From: Shinella sp. UYSO24
GTDB lineage: Bacteria; Pseudomonadota; Alphaproteobacteria; Rhizobiales; Rhizobiaceae
NCBI GenBank assembly: GCA_902167985.1
Contig: CABHNZ010000014.1
Location: 1-64,000, forward strand
Direction of reading: 5' to 3'
Length of the DNA stretch: 64,000 nt
The position numbers were made by a program, and so were the translations under genes. The notes under the pieces were generated by a model. The model did no database searches and had not been told where the DNA came from. It saw only the letters and a list, made by a program, of their open reading frames with translations. Shown one piece after another: positions 9,285 to 18,777 of this stretch (its first letter is position 1; the number at the start of each line of letters is the position of its first letter).

Positions 9285-10154
9285 TCAGCCGCGTCGCCGC
9301 GTCTCTTTCTGGCCGGAGGAGCGGCCTTTCGGGGCGAGATGCTTTTCGAGATAATGCTGGCCGATCGAGGCGACGGTGGTGATGGCGAGGTACCAGAGCG
9401 ATGCCACGCACAGCAGCTCGATGATCAGGAAGTTGCGGGCATAGATCGCCTGCGCCTGCGTCAGCAGGTCCTGCATGCCGATGACGGAAACGATGGCACT
9501 CGCCTTCAGCATGCCGATCGCCTGATTGCCGGTTGGCGGCACGATAAGACGAACGGCCTGCGGAAGAACCACCGTCCGCAGGGTCTGGATCGGCCGCAGG
9601 CCGAGCGCCGAGGCGGCTTCCCGCTGGCCGCGATCGACGGCGTTCAGACCGCTGCGAATGATCTCGCTCATATTGGCGGCCTCATGCAGGCCGAGCGCCA
9701 GAAGCCCGGCCAGCGCCGGCGTGACGAGATCGTTGACCGATATCGTATAGGTGCCGAAACCGACCTCTGGAATGAACAAGGCGATGTTGAACCAGAAGAA
9801 GATCTGGACAATCAGCGGCACGCCCCGAAACCACCAGACGAAGCCTGCCGCCATGACCTTCAGCACGATATTCTGGCTGGTCGCCATGATGGCGACGACG
9901 CAGCCGATGACGATGCCCGCCACCATCGCGCCCGCCGTCAGTTCCAGTGTCAGGACGACGCCACTCAGGATCGTCGGGTCGATCATGTAGCGAGGGATCT
10001 CGCTCCATTGAACGTTTTGATTTCGCCCAATGACGATGAGCAGGAGAGCCAGCGCGAAGATCGCGCCGGTACCAGTGACGAGTTGCCCGAACCGGACCGT
10101 TTTCCCGACCGGGGGAGCCATTCCCATGCTGAGCGTCTGTTGGGCGATGGACAT
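9285..10154 (-). CDS. Polar amino acid ABC transporter permease (HisM/GltK type)
   Basis: About 289 residues with an N-terminal membrane segment and the HisMQ permease domain. The family cores are seen: FVWWFRGVPLIVQIFFWF, then GLHEAANMSEIIRSGLNAVDRGQREAASALGL, which contains the EAA loop, and VLPQAVRLIVPPTGNQAI. The start at 10154 (MSIAQQ) lies just beyond the stop of the binding-protein gene, which it nearly abuts. Only one permease and one binding protein are present. No amino-acid-type ATPase lies nearby, so the permease is probably a homodimer using an ATPase encoded elsewhere. Confidence 0.92.
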   Translation of the reverse strand: MSIAQQTLSMGMAPPVGKTVRFGQLVTGTGAIFALALLLIVIGRNQNVQWSEIPRYMIDPTILSGVVLTLELTAGAMVAGIVIGCVVAIMATSQNIVLKVMAAGFVWWFRGVPLIVQIFFWFNIALFIPEVGFGTYTISVNDLVTPALAGLLALGLHEAANMSEIIRSGLNAVDRGQREAASALGLRPIQTLRTVVLPQAVRLIVPPTGNQAIGMLKASAIVSVIGMQDLLTQAQAIYARNFLIIELLCVASLWYLAITTVASIGQHYLEKHLAPKGRSSGQKETRRRG

Positions 10155-10158
10155 GGGC

Positions 10159-11087
10159 TCAATCCACCGGGAGGCTGGCAGCATCGTTGACCTTGACCGT
10201 TTTCACGGCGAGCGGTCCGAGGCTCCATTTCTTCATGATGGCTTCATAGGCGCCGCTATCGGCCATGTGCTGAAGGCCGGCGACGACGGTGTCGCGCAGC
10301 TGCGGATTGTCCTTGGCGACCAGCATGCCGAGATAACCGACCGCGAGGCGAATATCCGGAAGCGCCTGCAGGCCCTTGCCGTTGCCCGTCTGATGTTCGG
10401 TCGTGTAGACGCTCGTGGCATAGCCGTTGACCGTTGCATCCGCGCGGCCGGTACGCACGGCCTGCAGGACGTCGGGCATTTTCGGGATCGACAGGATGTC
10501 GATCGGCGTCGTGCATTTCTTCGAGGCGGCTTCGACCATCCGGTTCTGGAACGTGCCGACCGGAACGGCGACCTTTTTGCCGCAGAGATCCGCCATGCTC
10601 TTGATGCCGAGCGGATTGCCCTTGATCGTCATGATCGTGGTCGCGTCATACATATAGTCGATGACATCGACCTGCTTTTCGAGTTCGACATCATCGTTGA
10701 TGCCCGAGATCGTCATGTCGAAGCGCTCGACATGACCGCAGGAACGATGGCTGCACCGGCGCGACATTGGTCATCTGAACATCGACGCCCAGAATGGCGC
10801 CAAGGCCGCGGCGATATCGGCATCGATACCGATCAGCTTGCCGGCTTCGTCCTGGAAGCTGATCGGCGGGGTGAGGTCGGTCGCGATCTTGATGACTTTC
10901 GAGGTCTTGATCGCAGCAGGCAGGCCATCGGCCAGTTTCTTGTTGAAGGCGACGCCCGGAAGTTTCGCCACGTCGCGTCCGGGGCCATCTTGACGGCAGG
11001 CCCTTCGGCTGCCTGGGCGGAGAGGGCGATAAAGAGTGTCACTGCTCCGGCAATGCTGCCCTTCAGGATTCGATTGATGCTGTTCAT
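10159..11087 (-). CDS. Amino acid ABC transporter substrate-binding protein (SBP_bac_3), multiply frameshifted
   Basis: The N-terminal signal peptide (MNSINRILKGSIAGAVTLFIALSAQAAEG) is followed by a family 3 solute-binding domain with IKIATDLTPPISFQDEAGKLIGIDADIAAAL, then FDMTISGINDD, and a C-lobe containing KKVAVPVGTFQNRMVEAA and TGRADATVNGY. These pieces lie in three frames. Restoring one base each near 10974, 10800, 10756 and 10739 gives one continuous protein of usual length. Start ATG at 11087. It heads the transcript that includes the HisM-type permease. Either the gene is broken or, more likely given the rest of the window, the assembly has lost bases. Confidence 0.85.
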
Positions 11088-11718
11088 GCTAATCCCCTTT
11101 TCGTTGCGTTGGCTGTGTCCTAATTCTCGGGAAATGCAAAGCAATCAGCGTGCCAAGTTGCCGGAGCGTTCTGTAAATCATTGATAATGATAATCTATTT
11201 ATTCTGTCGGCTGCGATCTTATTAATTCGAACATAGTTTCGCATATTTTTGCGAATTAAATCAGCTTAAATTTTCATCCGGCTGGCGAGCAGAATAGCGA
11301 AATAGTGCCTGTCACGCCGATTTATCCGGCTTTGTAGGAATATAAGCCCAATTTGAGCGGCGGAACGGGATCGCGGCAGTTGTTTCGCGGCTGTGATGCA
11401 GCGATTTGCCTCGGCTAACGGCGACGATTCTGCTCATTTAATAAACTTTGAATGTCGACATTTTGTGCAAATTATAAGTCGAATAAGAATACCAAAATGC
11501 GTAATAATAAGTTTGCGAAAGTTTTTGAAACTAAAATAACTGATTTAAATCATATGGATGTGATGATCGATGGAATCGTGTGAGGAAGTTGGCACGGCTA
11601 TTGCAATTCGATTGGCATGAACACGATCGACAGCAGATTTTTGGCTCAACGATATCTCCGCCTCGGTCCAGAGCAGGCTTTGCGCTCTGCCGGACCGGCT
11701 GATCACGAGGGAATTTTC
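11088..11718. other. Divergent promoter region, AT-rich
   Basis: About 630 bp between the minus-strand amino-acid binding-protein gene and the plus-strand ATPase gene. It is much richer in A/T than its surroundings, especially 11170-11260 and 11440-11560, and holds no supported gene. At 11183-11195 there is GATAATGATAATC, a 13-base match to the left part of the classical Fur box. Confidence 0.6.
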
Positions 11719-12813
11719 ATGTCTCATACTGCCGGTGCCATGGAAGGAAAGCAGCTTAGCGTCCGAGGCCTGACCCATAGCTATGGTGGTCAGAACGCCA
11801 TCAGCGATATCGCATTCGACATCGAAGCCGGAGAGATCGTGGCGCTGCTTGGCCCGAGCGGCTGTGGCAAGTCGACGGTGCTGCGCGCCATTGCCGGGTT
11901 GATCCAGCCCAAGAGCGGCGCGATCACGCTCGGCGGCCAGGATCTGGCGCATGTCTCGGCCCGTGCGCGGGGCATTGGCATGGTGTTCCAGAACTACGCG
12001 CTCTTTCCGCATCTGACGGTCGCCGAAAACATTGCCTACCCGCTTGCCTGCCAGCAGGTGGCGCGGGCCGAGCGCCGGGATCGTGTCGAGGAGATGCTCT
12101 CGCTCGTCCAGCTCAATGGCTATGGTAATCGCTTGCCGCGGGAACTCTCCGGCGGCCAGCAGCAGCGCGTTGCGGTTGCCCGCGCTATTGCCGGACGGCC
12201 GTCGCTTCTTCTGCTCGATGAACCGTTCGGTGCGCTCGACCGCGCCCTGCGCTTCGACCTTCAGGTCGAACTCCTGCATCTTCAGAAGACCCTTGGGATC
12301 ACCACGCTCATCGTGACCCACGATCAGGAAGAGGCACAAAGCCTCGCCGGGCGGCTTGTCTTGATGAACAAGGGCAATGTCGAGCAGATCGACACGCCAA
12401 TGGCCGTCTATGACCGGCCGAAATCGCTGTTCGTCAATACCTTCATCGGCCAGGCCAATGTGCTGCAGGCAAAGGTGGAGCGCTTCGAAGGCGACACGAC
12501 CTTCGTGTCCGTCGGCAATGGCAGGGCGCTCGTTCTGCCGCGCCGTCTGAATTTCACCACCGGCTCTGCCGTCACGCTGACATTTCGGCCGGAGGAAGTC
12601 CGGCTGGTGACGGCGCCCAGTGCCGCGGCCCTGCCGGTCAAGGTCGCGGTCTCCGTGCCGCTCGGCCCGACGCTGGTTCACGACCTGATGCTTGATGATG
12701 GCACGAGCCTTCGCGCATCTGAGGTGAGGGCGCCTTCCACATCGATACCGGAGGCGGGGGCGGCACTCTTCGCCGAGGTGGACACCGAACGGGTTCATGT
12801 CTTCCCCGGCTGA
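11719..12813 (+). CDS. Spermidine/putrescine-type ABC transporter ATP-binding protein
   Basis: About 364 residues. The Walker A GPSGCGKST, Q-loop FQNYALFP, signature LSGGQQQRVA, Walker B LLLLDEPFGALD and switch His in VTHDQEEA are all intact. A C-terminal TOBE-like regulatory domain follows (about residues 240-364). Start MSHTAG at 11719 is chosen because the upstream in-frame part (from 11617) has no homology features. It heads an operon with a binding protein and two permeases of the PotABCD class. The operon ends in ureidoglycine aminohydrolase, so the cargo may be a ureido, allantoin-like or polyamine-like nitrogen compound. Confidence 0.92.
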   Translation: MSHTAGAMEGKQLSVRGLTHSYGGQNAISDIAFDIEAGEIVALLGPSGCGKSTVLRAIAGLIQPKSGAITLGGQDLAHVSARARGIGMVFQNYALFPHLTVAENIAYPLACQQVARAERRDRVEEMLSLVQLNGYGNRLPRELSGGQQQRVAVARAIAGRPSLLLLDEPFGALDRALRFDLQVELLHLQKTLGITTLIVTHDQEEAQSLAGRLVLMNKGNVEQIDTPMAVYDRPKSLFVNTFIGQANVLQAKVERFEGDTTFVSVGNGRALVLPRRLNFTTGSAVTLTFRPEEVRLVTAPSAAALPVKVAVSVPLGPTLVHDLMLDDGTSLRASEVRAPSTSIPEAGAALFAEVDTERVHVFPG

Positions 12814-12931
12814 CATGCCTTTCCGGCCTGACATCCATTTCCGGCTGAACCGGAACAATCCGCATAACCAGAAACGTCCCAGAAACGTCAATGCAAGACG
12901 CGTCGATCAACAACCAACAGAGGTGAATACC

Positions 12932-13972
12932 ATGACCAATTTCAACATGACCCGCCGCCATTTCGGGATGCTCGCTGCCGGTGCGGCAGCAGCAACCGCG
13001 CTTCCGCTTGCTGCACGGGCAGCCGGCGGTGCCGCCGTCGCCGCCACGTTCCCCGGCAACTGGGAGGATGGCTATCGCAAGGTTCTGTCGCCGATCGTCA
13101 AGCAGGCGGGCTATGATCTGACCATTGCTCCGGCTCTCGCGCAGGACCAGCTCGCCAAGGTGATGGCAAGCCCCGGCAACCCGCCCTACGACACGCTGCT
13201 CATGTCTCCCGGCCAGACCGCCGTCGCGCTCGACAATGATCTCATCCAGAAGATCGATCCGAGCCGGCTGAAAAACTGGTCGATGCTCGATCCGACTTTC
13301 CAGGGCGAATACGGCCCGACGGTCACGATCGAAGTCAACGGCATCGCCTATAACCCGGATCTCGTGCCGCGCCCGAAGGGCTATCGCGATCTCTTCGAAA
13401 ACCCGGCCTATAAGGGCCTCGTTTCCTGGACGGGCTTCGCCTCCAACACCGCCGTCATGGCCTATACCGAGATTGCCAAGATCTACGGTTCCGGCCCGAA
13501 CGACATGGAAGCCGTCTTCAAGCTGTTCAAGGAACATCCGGAGCAGCTCAAGGGTGTCGTCGACAGCACCAACCACCAGATGACGCTCTTCCAGCAGGGC
13601 GAAATCGCCGTCTTCATGTGCTCGACCGGCAATGTCGCGCGCCTGAAGAGCCTTGGCCTCAAGGCCGAATATGTGGCGCCCGAAACCGGTTCGCCGGCGG
13701 CTCCGGTCAATATTCATCTGACCAAGGGTTCGAAGAACCTCGATGCCGCCTATGCCTATATGGATGCGGCCATCTCCAAGGCAGCGCAGGACGCACTGAA
13801 ATTGCCGCCGACCGAGATGTTCCCGACCAACAAGGACGTCGCGCTGACGCCTGGCATCGAAGCCTATGTCACGCGCGATCAGCTTTCCAAGATGGTCTAT
13901 CCGGACTGGGCGGCAATCAACAAGAGCCGCGACGAATGGATCCGTAAGTTCGACGCACTCGTGGCCGGCTGA
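12932..13972 (+). CDS. Periplasmic polyamine-type substrate-binding protein (PotD-like)
   Basis: 346 residues with a twin-arginine-like leader TRRHFGMLAAGAAAATALPLAARA (residues 7-30) and a family 1/8 solute-binding fold with NGIAYNPDLVPRPKGYRDLFENPAYKG and ENAG-like hinge sequences. ATG at 12932 is about 120 bp after the ATPase stop. It delivers substrate to the two permeases that follow. Ligand residues cannot be assigned by eye. Confidence 0.9.
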   Translation: MTNFNMTRRHFGMLAAGAAAATALPLAARAAGGAAVAATFPGNWEDGYRKVLSPIVKQAGYDLTIAPALAQDQLAKVMASPGNPPYDTLLMSPGQTAVALDNDLIQKIDPSRLKNWSMLDPTFQGEYGPTVTIEVNGIAYNPDLVPRPKGYRDLFENPAYKGLVSWTGFASNTAVMAYTEIAKIYGSGPNDMEAVFKLFKEHPEQLKGVVDSTNHQMTLFQQGEIAVFMCSTGNVARLKSLGLKAEYVAPETGSPAAPVNIHLTKGSKNLDAAYAYMDAAISKAAQDALKLPPTEMFPTNKDVALTPGIEAYVTRDQLSKMVYPDWAAINKSRDEWIRKFDALVAG

Positions 13973-13982
13973 GGGTAATCCG

Positions 13983-14809
13983 ATGAAGGCGAGCGGTTTT
14001 CCATACATTGTCCCGATGCTTGTGTTGTCGCTGGTGTTCTTTGCGACGCCGCTCGCCGTTCTCGTTGGCTACAGTTTGTCGGCCCTGACGGCGCGAGCCT
14101 GCACAATTACGGTCGTTTCTTCGGTGACGCGTTCAATTTTCGCGTCCTGATCAACACGGCCCGCCTCGGGCTTGAAACCGTGATCGGCACGACGCTTCTC
14201 GGCGTGCCGATTGCGCTTCTCTACTGGCATGCGGGCCGCAATGTCCGCCAGATCATCATCTTCCTGACGCTGATCCCGATGCTGACCAGCAATGTCGTGC
14301 GGACCTTTGCCTGGATTGTCATTCTCGGTCGGCAGGGGCCGATCAGCGAAGCCTTGATGGGACTGGGCTTAAGCGGCAGCCCGATCAGCCTGATGTTCAC
14401 GGAGTTCGGCCTATTGATGGCCATGTGCCAGATCGATCTGCCGCTGATCATCCTGCCGCTGATCGCCATCCTGACCCGCACGCCTGTGCAGCTGAGCGAG
14501 GCCGCCGAGGTGTCGGGCGCCGGTCCATGGCGCGTCTTCGTCACGGTGCTCCTGCCATTGATGCTGCCGGGCCTTCTGGCAGGTTGGATCCTTGTCTTTG
14601 CCAGCACCAGCGCATCCTTCGTCACCCAGGCCGTTATCGGCGGGGCACGCAATGTCTATGTGCCGCAGCTCATCTACCGCGAGGTCGGCACGCTGTTCGA
14701 CTGGCCTTTGGCCTCAGCGATCGCCGTCGTTCTCCTGCTCTCGACAGGATGCCTGCTCGTTGCCCTCACCATGATTTCCCGCCACAGGAGGCTTGTCGGC
14801 CATGCGTGA
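13983..14809 (+). CDS. Polyamine-type ABC permease (PotB-like), frameshifted
   Basis: The first membrane segment (IVPMLVLSLVFFATPLAVLVGYSLSAL) is in one frame. The rest, from ASLHNYGRFFGDAFNFRVLINTARLGLETVIG onward with the EAA loop LSEAAEVSGAGPWRVFVTVLLPLMLPG, is in another. One extra base near 14088 rejoins them. The last bases overlap the next permease start (ATGCGTGA). It is the inner-membrane channel subunit and works with the following gene. Confidence 0.88.
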
Positions 14810-15638
14810 TCCTGCCTCTCGCCCGATCCGGGAAAACCGGATCCCGGTCTATCTCTACAAGGCCTTCGTCTTTGGCTTTGGAACGCTCTGCCTCATCTAT
14901 CTCGTGGCGCCGATCGCAGTCGCGCTCAGCATGTCATTCACGTCCGGTCAGACGCTCAAATATCCGCCTCAAGGATTTTCGCTGCGCTGGTATGAGGCGC
15001 TGATCGACCCTGTACGATCCGCAACCGAGCAGATTGCCGCCTGGAATTCGCTGAAGATCGCAGGTCTTGCCGTTATCGGATCGCTCCTGTTTGCAGTTCC
15101 GGCAACGATTGGCATGACGAAGGTGAAGCGCAGCACGGTCGGCACGATCGAGCCGTTGCTGCTCGCGCCGCTCGTTCTGCCAAGCCTCGTCTATGGTCTT
15201 GCAGCCCTGATCGTCGCCAATTTCGTCGGCATACAGCCCTCGCTCTGGCTCACCGTCGTTGGTCATGTCGTCGTCTTCGGCCCGCTCATGTATCGCGCGG
15301 CCTCCGTGGTGGCACAGGGCATCAACCCGTCGCTGGCGGAAGCATCGACGGTGATGGGCGCCACATGGTTCACGACACTGCGGCGGGTCACGCTGCCACT
15401 GTTGATGCCGGGCATTCTGGCAGGCGCCTTCCTCGTCTTCATCCAGTCGCTCGATAACGTGTCGGTGTCGCTGTTTCTCGCCGATGCTCAGACGACGGTC
15501 TTGCCGCTGCGCATGTTCGCACTGATCGAAGAGTCCCTCGATGTGCGCGTCGCAGCCATGTCCGGCGTGCTGATCGGCCTCACCCTCATCGTGCTTCTCG
15601 TCGCCCGACGGGTGCTCGCACCGCAAAAACAGGCCTGA
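14802..15638 (+). CDS. Polyamine-type ABC permease (PotC-like)
   Basis: 278 residues, intact, with six membrane segments. The EAA loop is NPSLAEASTVMGATWFTTLRRVTLPLLMPGI (about residues 175-205). Its start overlaps the PotB-like stop by 8 nt, indicating translational coupling. It is followed 31 nt later by the M24-family gene, so transporter and enzymes form one operon. Confidence 0.93.
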   Translation: MRDPASRPIRENRIPVYLYKAFVFGFGTLCLIYLVAPIAVALSMSFTSGQTLKYPPQGFSLRWYEALIDPVRSATEQIAAWNSLKIAGLAVIGSLLFAVPATIGMTKVKRSTVGTIEPLLLAPLVLPSLVYGLAALIVANFVGIQPSLWLTVVGHVVVFGPLMYRAASVVAQGINPSLAEASTVMGATWFTTLRRVTLPLLMPGILAGAFLVFIQSLDNVSVSLFLADAQTTVLPLRMFALIEESLDVRVAAMSGVLIGLTLIVLLVARRVLAPQKQA

Positions 15639-15669
15639 CAGGCCTCAAGAAATTCGAAGGAAACACTCC

Positions 15670-17092
15670 ATGACCATGCATTCCAACAGGGCAGGCTCCT
15701 ATCGCGTCGGATCGCTGCTTGCCGATTTCCAGCCGGATTTCGACTTCTCGGCGCCGCTGCCGCTCCCCATCGAAGAGTTCGAGGATCGGCTGCGCCGCAT
15801 TCGTCGCCAGGCTGTCGAAGCGGGCCATGATGCGTTGATCGTCCATACCGGCGGCGTCGGCTGGTTCCACACGTCGAACCACTATCTGCGCTATATCTGC
15901 GACTGGATGCGCGAGGGCGTGCTGATCATCCCGACCGACAGCGACAAGCCGCTGACGCTTCTCTCCTTCTTCACCCAGTCGGTGCTGCTGCCGCCGGGCG
16001 GCGAGCCGGTTCTGGTGGAGGATATCTGGCAGATCGGCCCGATCGGCCGGGAATATGCCGACCGTCCCGGCGACAGCGTCATCAAGACGGCGGAAAAATG
16101 CGCCGAGCTTCTGGATGCGATGGGGCTTTCGAAAGGGCAGATCGGCAGGATCGGCGACCGGACGTCGCTGACCTTCTGGGCGGGGCTGGATGCCCTGATG
16201 CCGAAGGCAAAATTCGTCGCCGACAATGCCATTCTCGACCGGATGCAGAAGCTGCGTTCACCGCGCGAGATCGAGATGTTTCGTGCCGCCGCCCAACTGG
16301 TGAGCATTGCCACGCAGGCCGCGTACCATGTCGCAAAGCCCGGCGTCACCGACCATGAGATCTACGCGGCCTTCACCCAGGCACAGCTTTCCTATGGCGG
16401 TGAGACGGGCGACGGCTACCAGATCGGTATCAACGAGTTCGGCACCCATTGCGGCAAGCCTTACGGCCATGTCGTGCGGCCGGGCGACCTGATTAACCTC
16501 TATGTCTCCAACATCACCTATCGCGGCTATACCGCCCAGACGGCCCGCATGATCGCTGTCGGCGAGATCACCAAACGGCAGGAAGAGGTGCTCGCCGCCT
16601 GCACCGAAGGCGTCAAGCGCGCCGAAAAGCTGATCCGGCCCGGCGCCTGATGCGTGACGTCAACAATGCCGCCTTCGAGCCGATGATCGAGCGCGGCATG
16701 CTGACCTCGCCGGAAGCGCGGACCATGCCCTATAACTGGGCGCCGATGGATGATGGCAGCGCCCGCCTGATCCCGCGCCAGTATGTGAAGAACATCGACT
16801 GGGAAGCGCAGGGCCGCACCTTGATGCATGTCTATCCGCGACCCATGGGCCGCATAACCCCAATCTCGGTCATTCCGTCGGCATGGCCGGCGGCCAGAAC
16901 AGCTTCAATATCTCCTCACACAATTACGACCGGATGGAGGAGGGGATGGTCTTCGTTCTCCACACGCAGTGGCTGGAGCCGCTGTCGGCCGGCTGCAATG
17001 TCGGCGACATGTATGTCGTCACCAAGGACGGGTTCGAGAACCTGTCGCGCCACACCCCGCTTGAAACCCACCGCATCGCTGTTGAGGCTTGA
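15670..17092 (+). CDS. M24/creatinase-family protein lacking the canonical metal ligands, two frameshifts
   Basis: About 474 residues once single bases are restored near 16646 and 16857. The N-terminal creatinase domain (residues 1-165) is followed by a pita-bread M24 domain. In aminopeptidases five residues bind two metals. Here the equivalent strands read LINLYVSN instead of a LxDxG strand, GYTAQTARM instead of ADxTR, VLHTQW instead of an E-P-G strand, and GDMYVVT instead of EDxxxVT. The His in GHSVGM remains. This resembles metal-free creatinase-type amidinohydrolases rather than peptidases. The position before ureidoglycine aminohydrolase fits hydrolysis of a ureido or guanidino compound, but the substrate is unknown. 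GAAGGAAAC precedes the ATG. Confidence 0.82.
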
Positions 17093-17094
17093 TC

Positions 17095-17769
17095 ATGACA
17101 AATACGACCCTTGGCCACACCCATTTCGACTTTGCCAAGCTCAATGAGCGCGAACGCTACAAGATCCTGATCGGCACCGTCATCCCGCGGCCGATCGCGC
17201 TGGTGACGACTGTCAGCAAGGATGGCCAGCCCAATGCCGGCCCGTTCTCGTTCTTCAACGTGCTGACCCATGATCCGGCGATCGTGGCGATCGGCGTCGA
17301 GAACTATTCCGACATGCGCTTCAAGGATACGGCCCGCAATATCCGCGAGACGGGCGAGTTCACCGTCCATATCTGCGACAATGCCCTTGTCGATCAGATG
17401 GAGGTCTGCGCCATCAAATTCGGCCCGGAGGTCGATGAGATGGAAGAGGCAGGACTTGCAACGGTTCCCGGCCAGATGGTGCGCAGCCCGCGCATCCTTG
17501 CGGCTCCGGCCGCCCTCGAATGCCGTCGCCATACGACGCTGCAGGTTGGTCCTGCCCGCGAGATCATCCTTGGCGAAGTTGTCGGCGTGTTCGTCCGCAG
17601 CGATGCCGTCAACGCAGCCAATCTGCATATCGACCAGCAGATGATGGACGCAGTCGGCCGGATGGGCGGACATACCTATGCGCGCACCCGCGACCAGTTC
17701 GATATCAAGACGCTGACCCCGCAGGAATGGGAGATCCAGAAGGCTGCCTCGAAGGCGGCGGCCGAATGA
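17095..17769 (+). CDS. Flavin reductase-like FMN-binding protein
   Basis: 224 residues of the split-barrel flavin reductase-like family. The FMN-contact region is IPRPIALVTTVSKDGQPNAGPFSFFNVLTHDP (about residues 27-60), and a second core GEFTVHICDNALVDQMEVCA follows. Such proteins bind FMN and reduce it or act as oxidoreductases. ATG at 17095 follows directly on the M24 stop; the 3' end overlaps the next gene start (ATGA). Its role in this pathway is unknown. Confidence 0.87.
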   Translation: MTNTTLGHTHFDFAKLNERERYKILIGTVIPRPIALVTTVSKDGQPNAGPFSFFNVLTHDPAIVAIGVENYSDMRFKDTARNIRETGEFTVHICDNALVDQMEVCAIKFGPEVDEMEEAGLATVPGQMVRSPRILAAPAALECRRHTTLQVGPAREIILGEVVGVFVRSDAVNAANLHIDQQMMDAVGRMGGHTYARTRDQFDIKTLTPQEWEIQKAASKAAAE

Positions 17770-18590
17770 CCGCGAGCCCTTATTTCTCGAAGGTCGGCGG
17801 CCTGCCGCCGCAGACGCAGACGCTTTCCAGCAAGGCCGTTTTCACCACCGCCTATGCGGTGATCCCGAAGACGGTGATGAGCGACATCGTCACCAGCGTC
17901 CTGCCCCATTGGGAAAAGACCCGCGCCTGGATCATCTCGCGTCCCCTGAGCGGCTTTGCCGAAACCTTCGCGCAATACATCATGGAAGTGGCGCCCGGCG
18001 GCGGCAGCGTCAAGCCGGAGCCGGATGCGCGCGCACAGGCCGCAATCTTCGTCGTCGAAGGCGAAGGCACGATCACTTATGAGGGCAAGGACCGCCCGCT
18101 CAGGACCGGCTCGTTTGCCTATATCCCGGCCGGCCACGCATGGGCGCTGAAGAACGACAGTGCCGCACCGCTGCGCTTCCACTGGGTGCGCAAGGTGTTC
18201 AAGGTGGTCGAAGGTCTTGAGGCACCGCAGGCCGTCTTCACCCATGAGGATGAATGCGCGATCAACTGGATGCCGGATACCAACGACACCTGGGGCACGA
18301 CGCGCTTCCTCGATCCGAACGATGTTCGCTACGATTTCCACCTCAACATCGTCACCTTCGAGCCGGGCGCCAGCATTCCCTTCATGGAAACCCATATCAT
18401 GGAGCACGGCCTCTATGTTCTGGAAGGCAAGGCCGTCTACCGGCTGAACGAGGACTGGGTCGAGGTCGAGGCGGGCGACTATATGTGGCTGCGCGCCTAT
18501 TGCCCGCAGGCCTGCTATGCCGGCGGCCCCGGCCGTTTCCGCTACCTGCTCTACAAGGACGTCAACCGTCACCCGGATCTTCGATTTTAG
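17766..18590 (+). CDS. allE: (S)-ureidoglycine aminohydrolase (bicupin)
   Basis: 274 residues with two cupin domains, the length of the AllE/YlbA family. It releases ammonia from S-ureidoglycine to give S-ureidoglycolate in allantoin catabolism. The C-terminal cupin carries the Mn ligand pattern E-x-H-xxx-H (METHIMEHGLYVLEG) and the Gln of CPQACY, as known for the E. coli enzyme. The N-terminal cupin (GGGSVKPEPDARAQAAIFVVEGEG) lacks such ligands, also usual. ATG overlaps the preceding stop. It is the last gene of the polyamine-type transporter operon and gives the best clue that the operon handles ureido/purine-derived nitrogen. Confidence 0.92.
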   Translation: MTASPYFSKVGGLPPQTQTLSSKAVFTTAYAVIPKTVMSDIVTSVLPHWEKTRAWIISRPLSGFAETFAQYIMEVAPGGGSVKPEPDARAQAAIFVVEGEGTITYEGKDRPLRTGSFAYIPAGHAWALKNDSAAPLRFHWVRKVFKVVEGLEAPQAVFTHEDECAINWMPDTNDTWGTTRFLDPNDVRYDFHLNIVTFEPGASIPFMETHIMEHGLYVLEGKAVYRLNEDWVEVEAGDYMWLRAYCPQACYAGGPGRFRYLLYKDVNRHPDLRF

Positions 18591-18665
18591 AAGAGACGCC
18601 GGCCGGGTGGAGATCATTCCCGTTAAGGATGCCATGCGGAGCGCGCAAGTCTCGGTGACAGCAGT

Positions 18666-18682
18666 CCCCCGCAACCAAATCT
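18666..18682 (+). repeat. Candidate attR: direct repeat of the tRNA-Met 3' end, copy 2
   Basis: CCCCCGCAACCAAATCT is identical to 67-83 at the tRNA 3' end. No tRNA cloverleaf can be folded upstream of it here, so it is a 3'-end fragment only. It is followed, after a shorter spacer, by ATGATCAGCCCACGCAAGCGGG, which resembles the sequence after the real tRNA. This would be the distal boundary of an 18.6-kb insertion. Confidence 0.5.
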
Positions 18683-18704
18683 ACAAAATAGAAGTCCGAT
18701 GATC

Positions 18705-18726
18705 AGCCCACGCAAGCGGGCTTTTC
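18705..18726 (+). terminator. Rho-independent terminator-like hairpin
   Basis: AGCCC...GGGCT stem around an ACGCAAGC loop followed by TTTT. It could end the 11.7-18.6 kb operon. The related hairpin after the tRNA (118-135) lacks the T-run. Confidence 0.5.
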
Positions 18727-18777
18727 GCGTTTCTGGCGTATAGTCCGGCAGTTCTGTAGACTGGTCGCATGGTCCCC

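Noticed and set aside
8030..9382. 450-residue plus-strand ORF
   Set aside because: Shadow of the minus-strand TIM-barrel gene, which has metal-ligand motifs and an intact frame.
11545..12891. 448-residue minus-strand ORF
   Set aside because: Antisense to the PotA-like ATPase with intact Walker motifs. High-GC codon bias produces such long shadow frames.
18600..18682. A second tRNA gene ending in CCCCCGCAACCA
   Set aside because: No complementary acceptor strand, anticodon arm or T-arm can be folded upstream.
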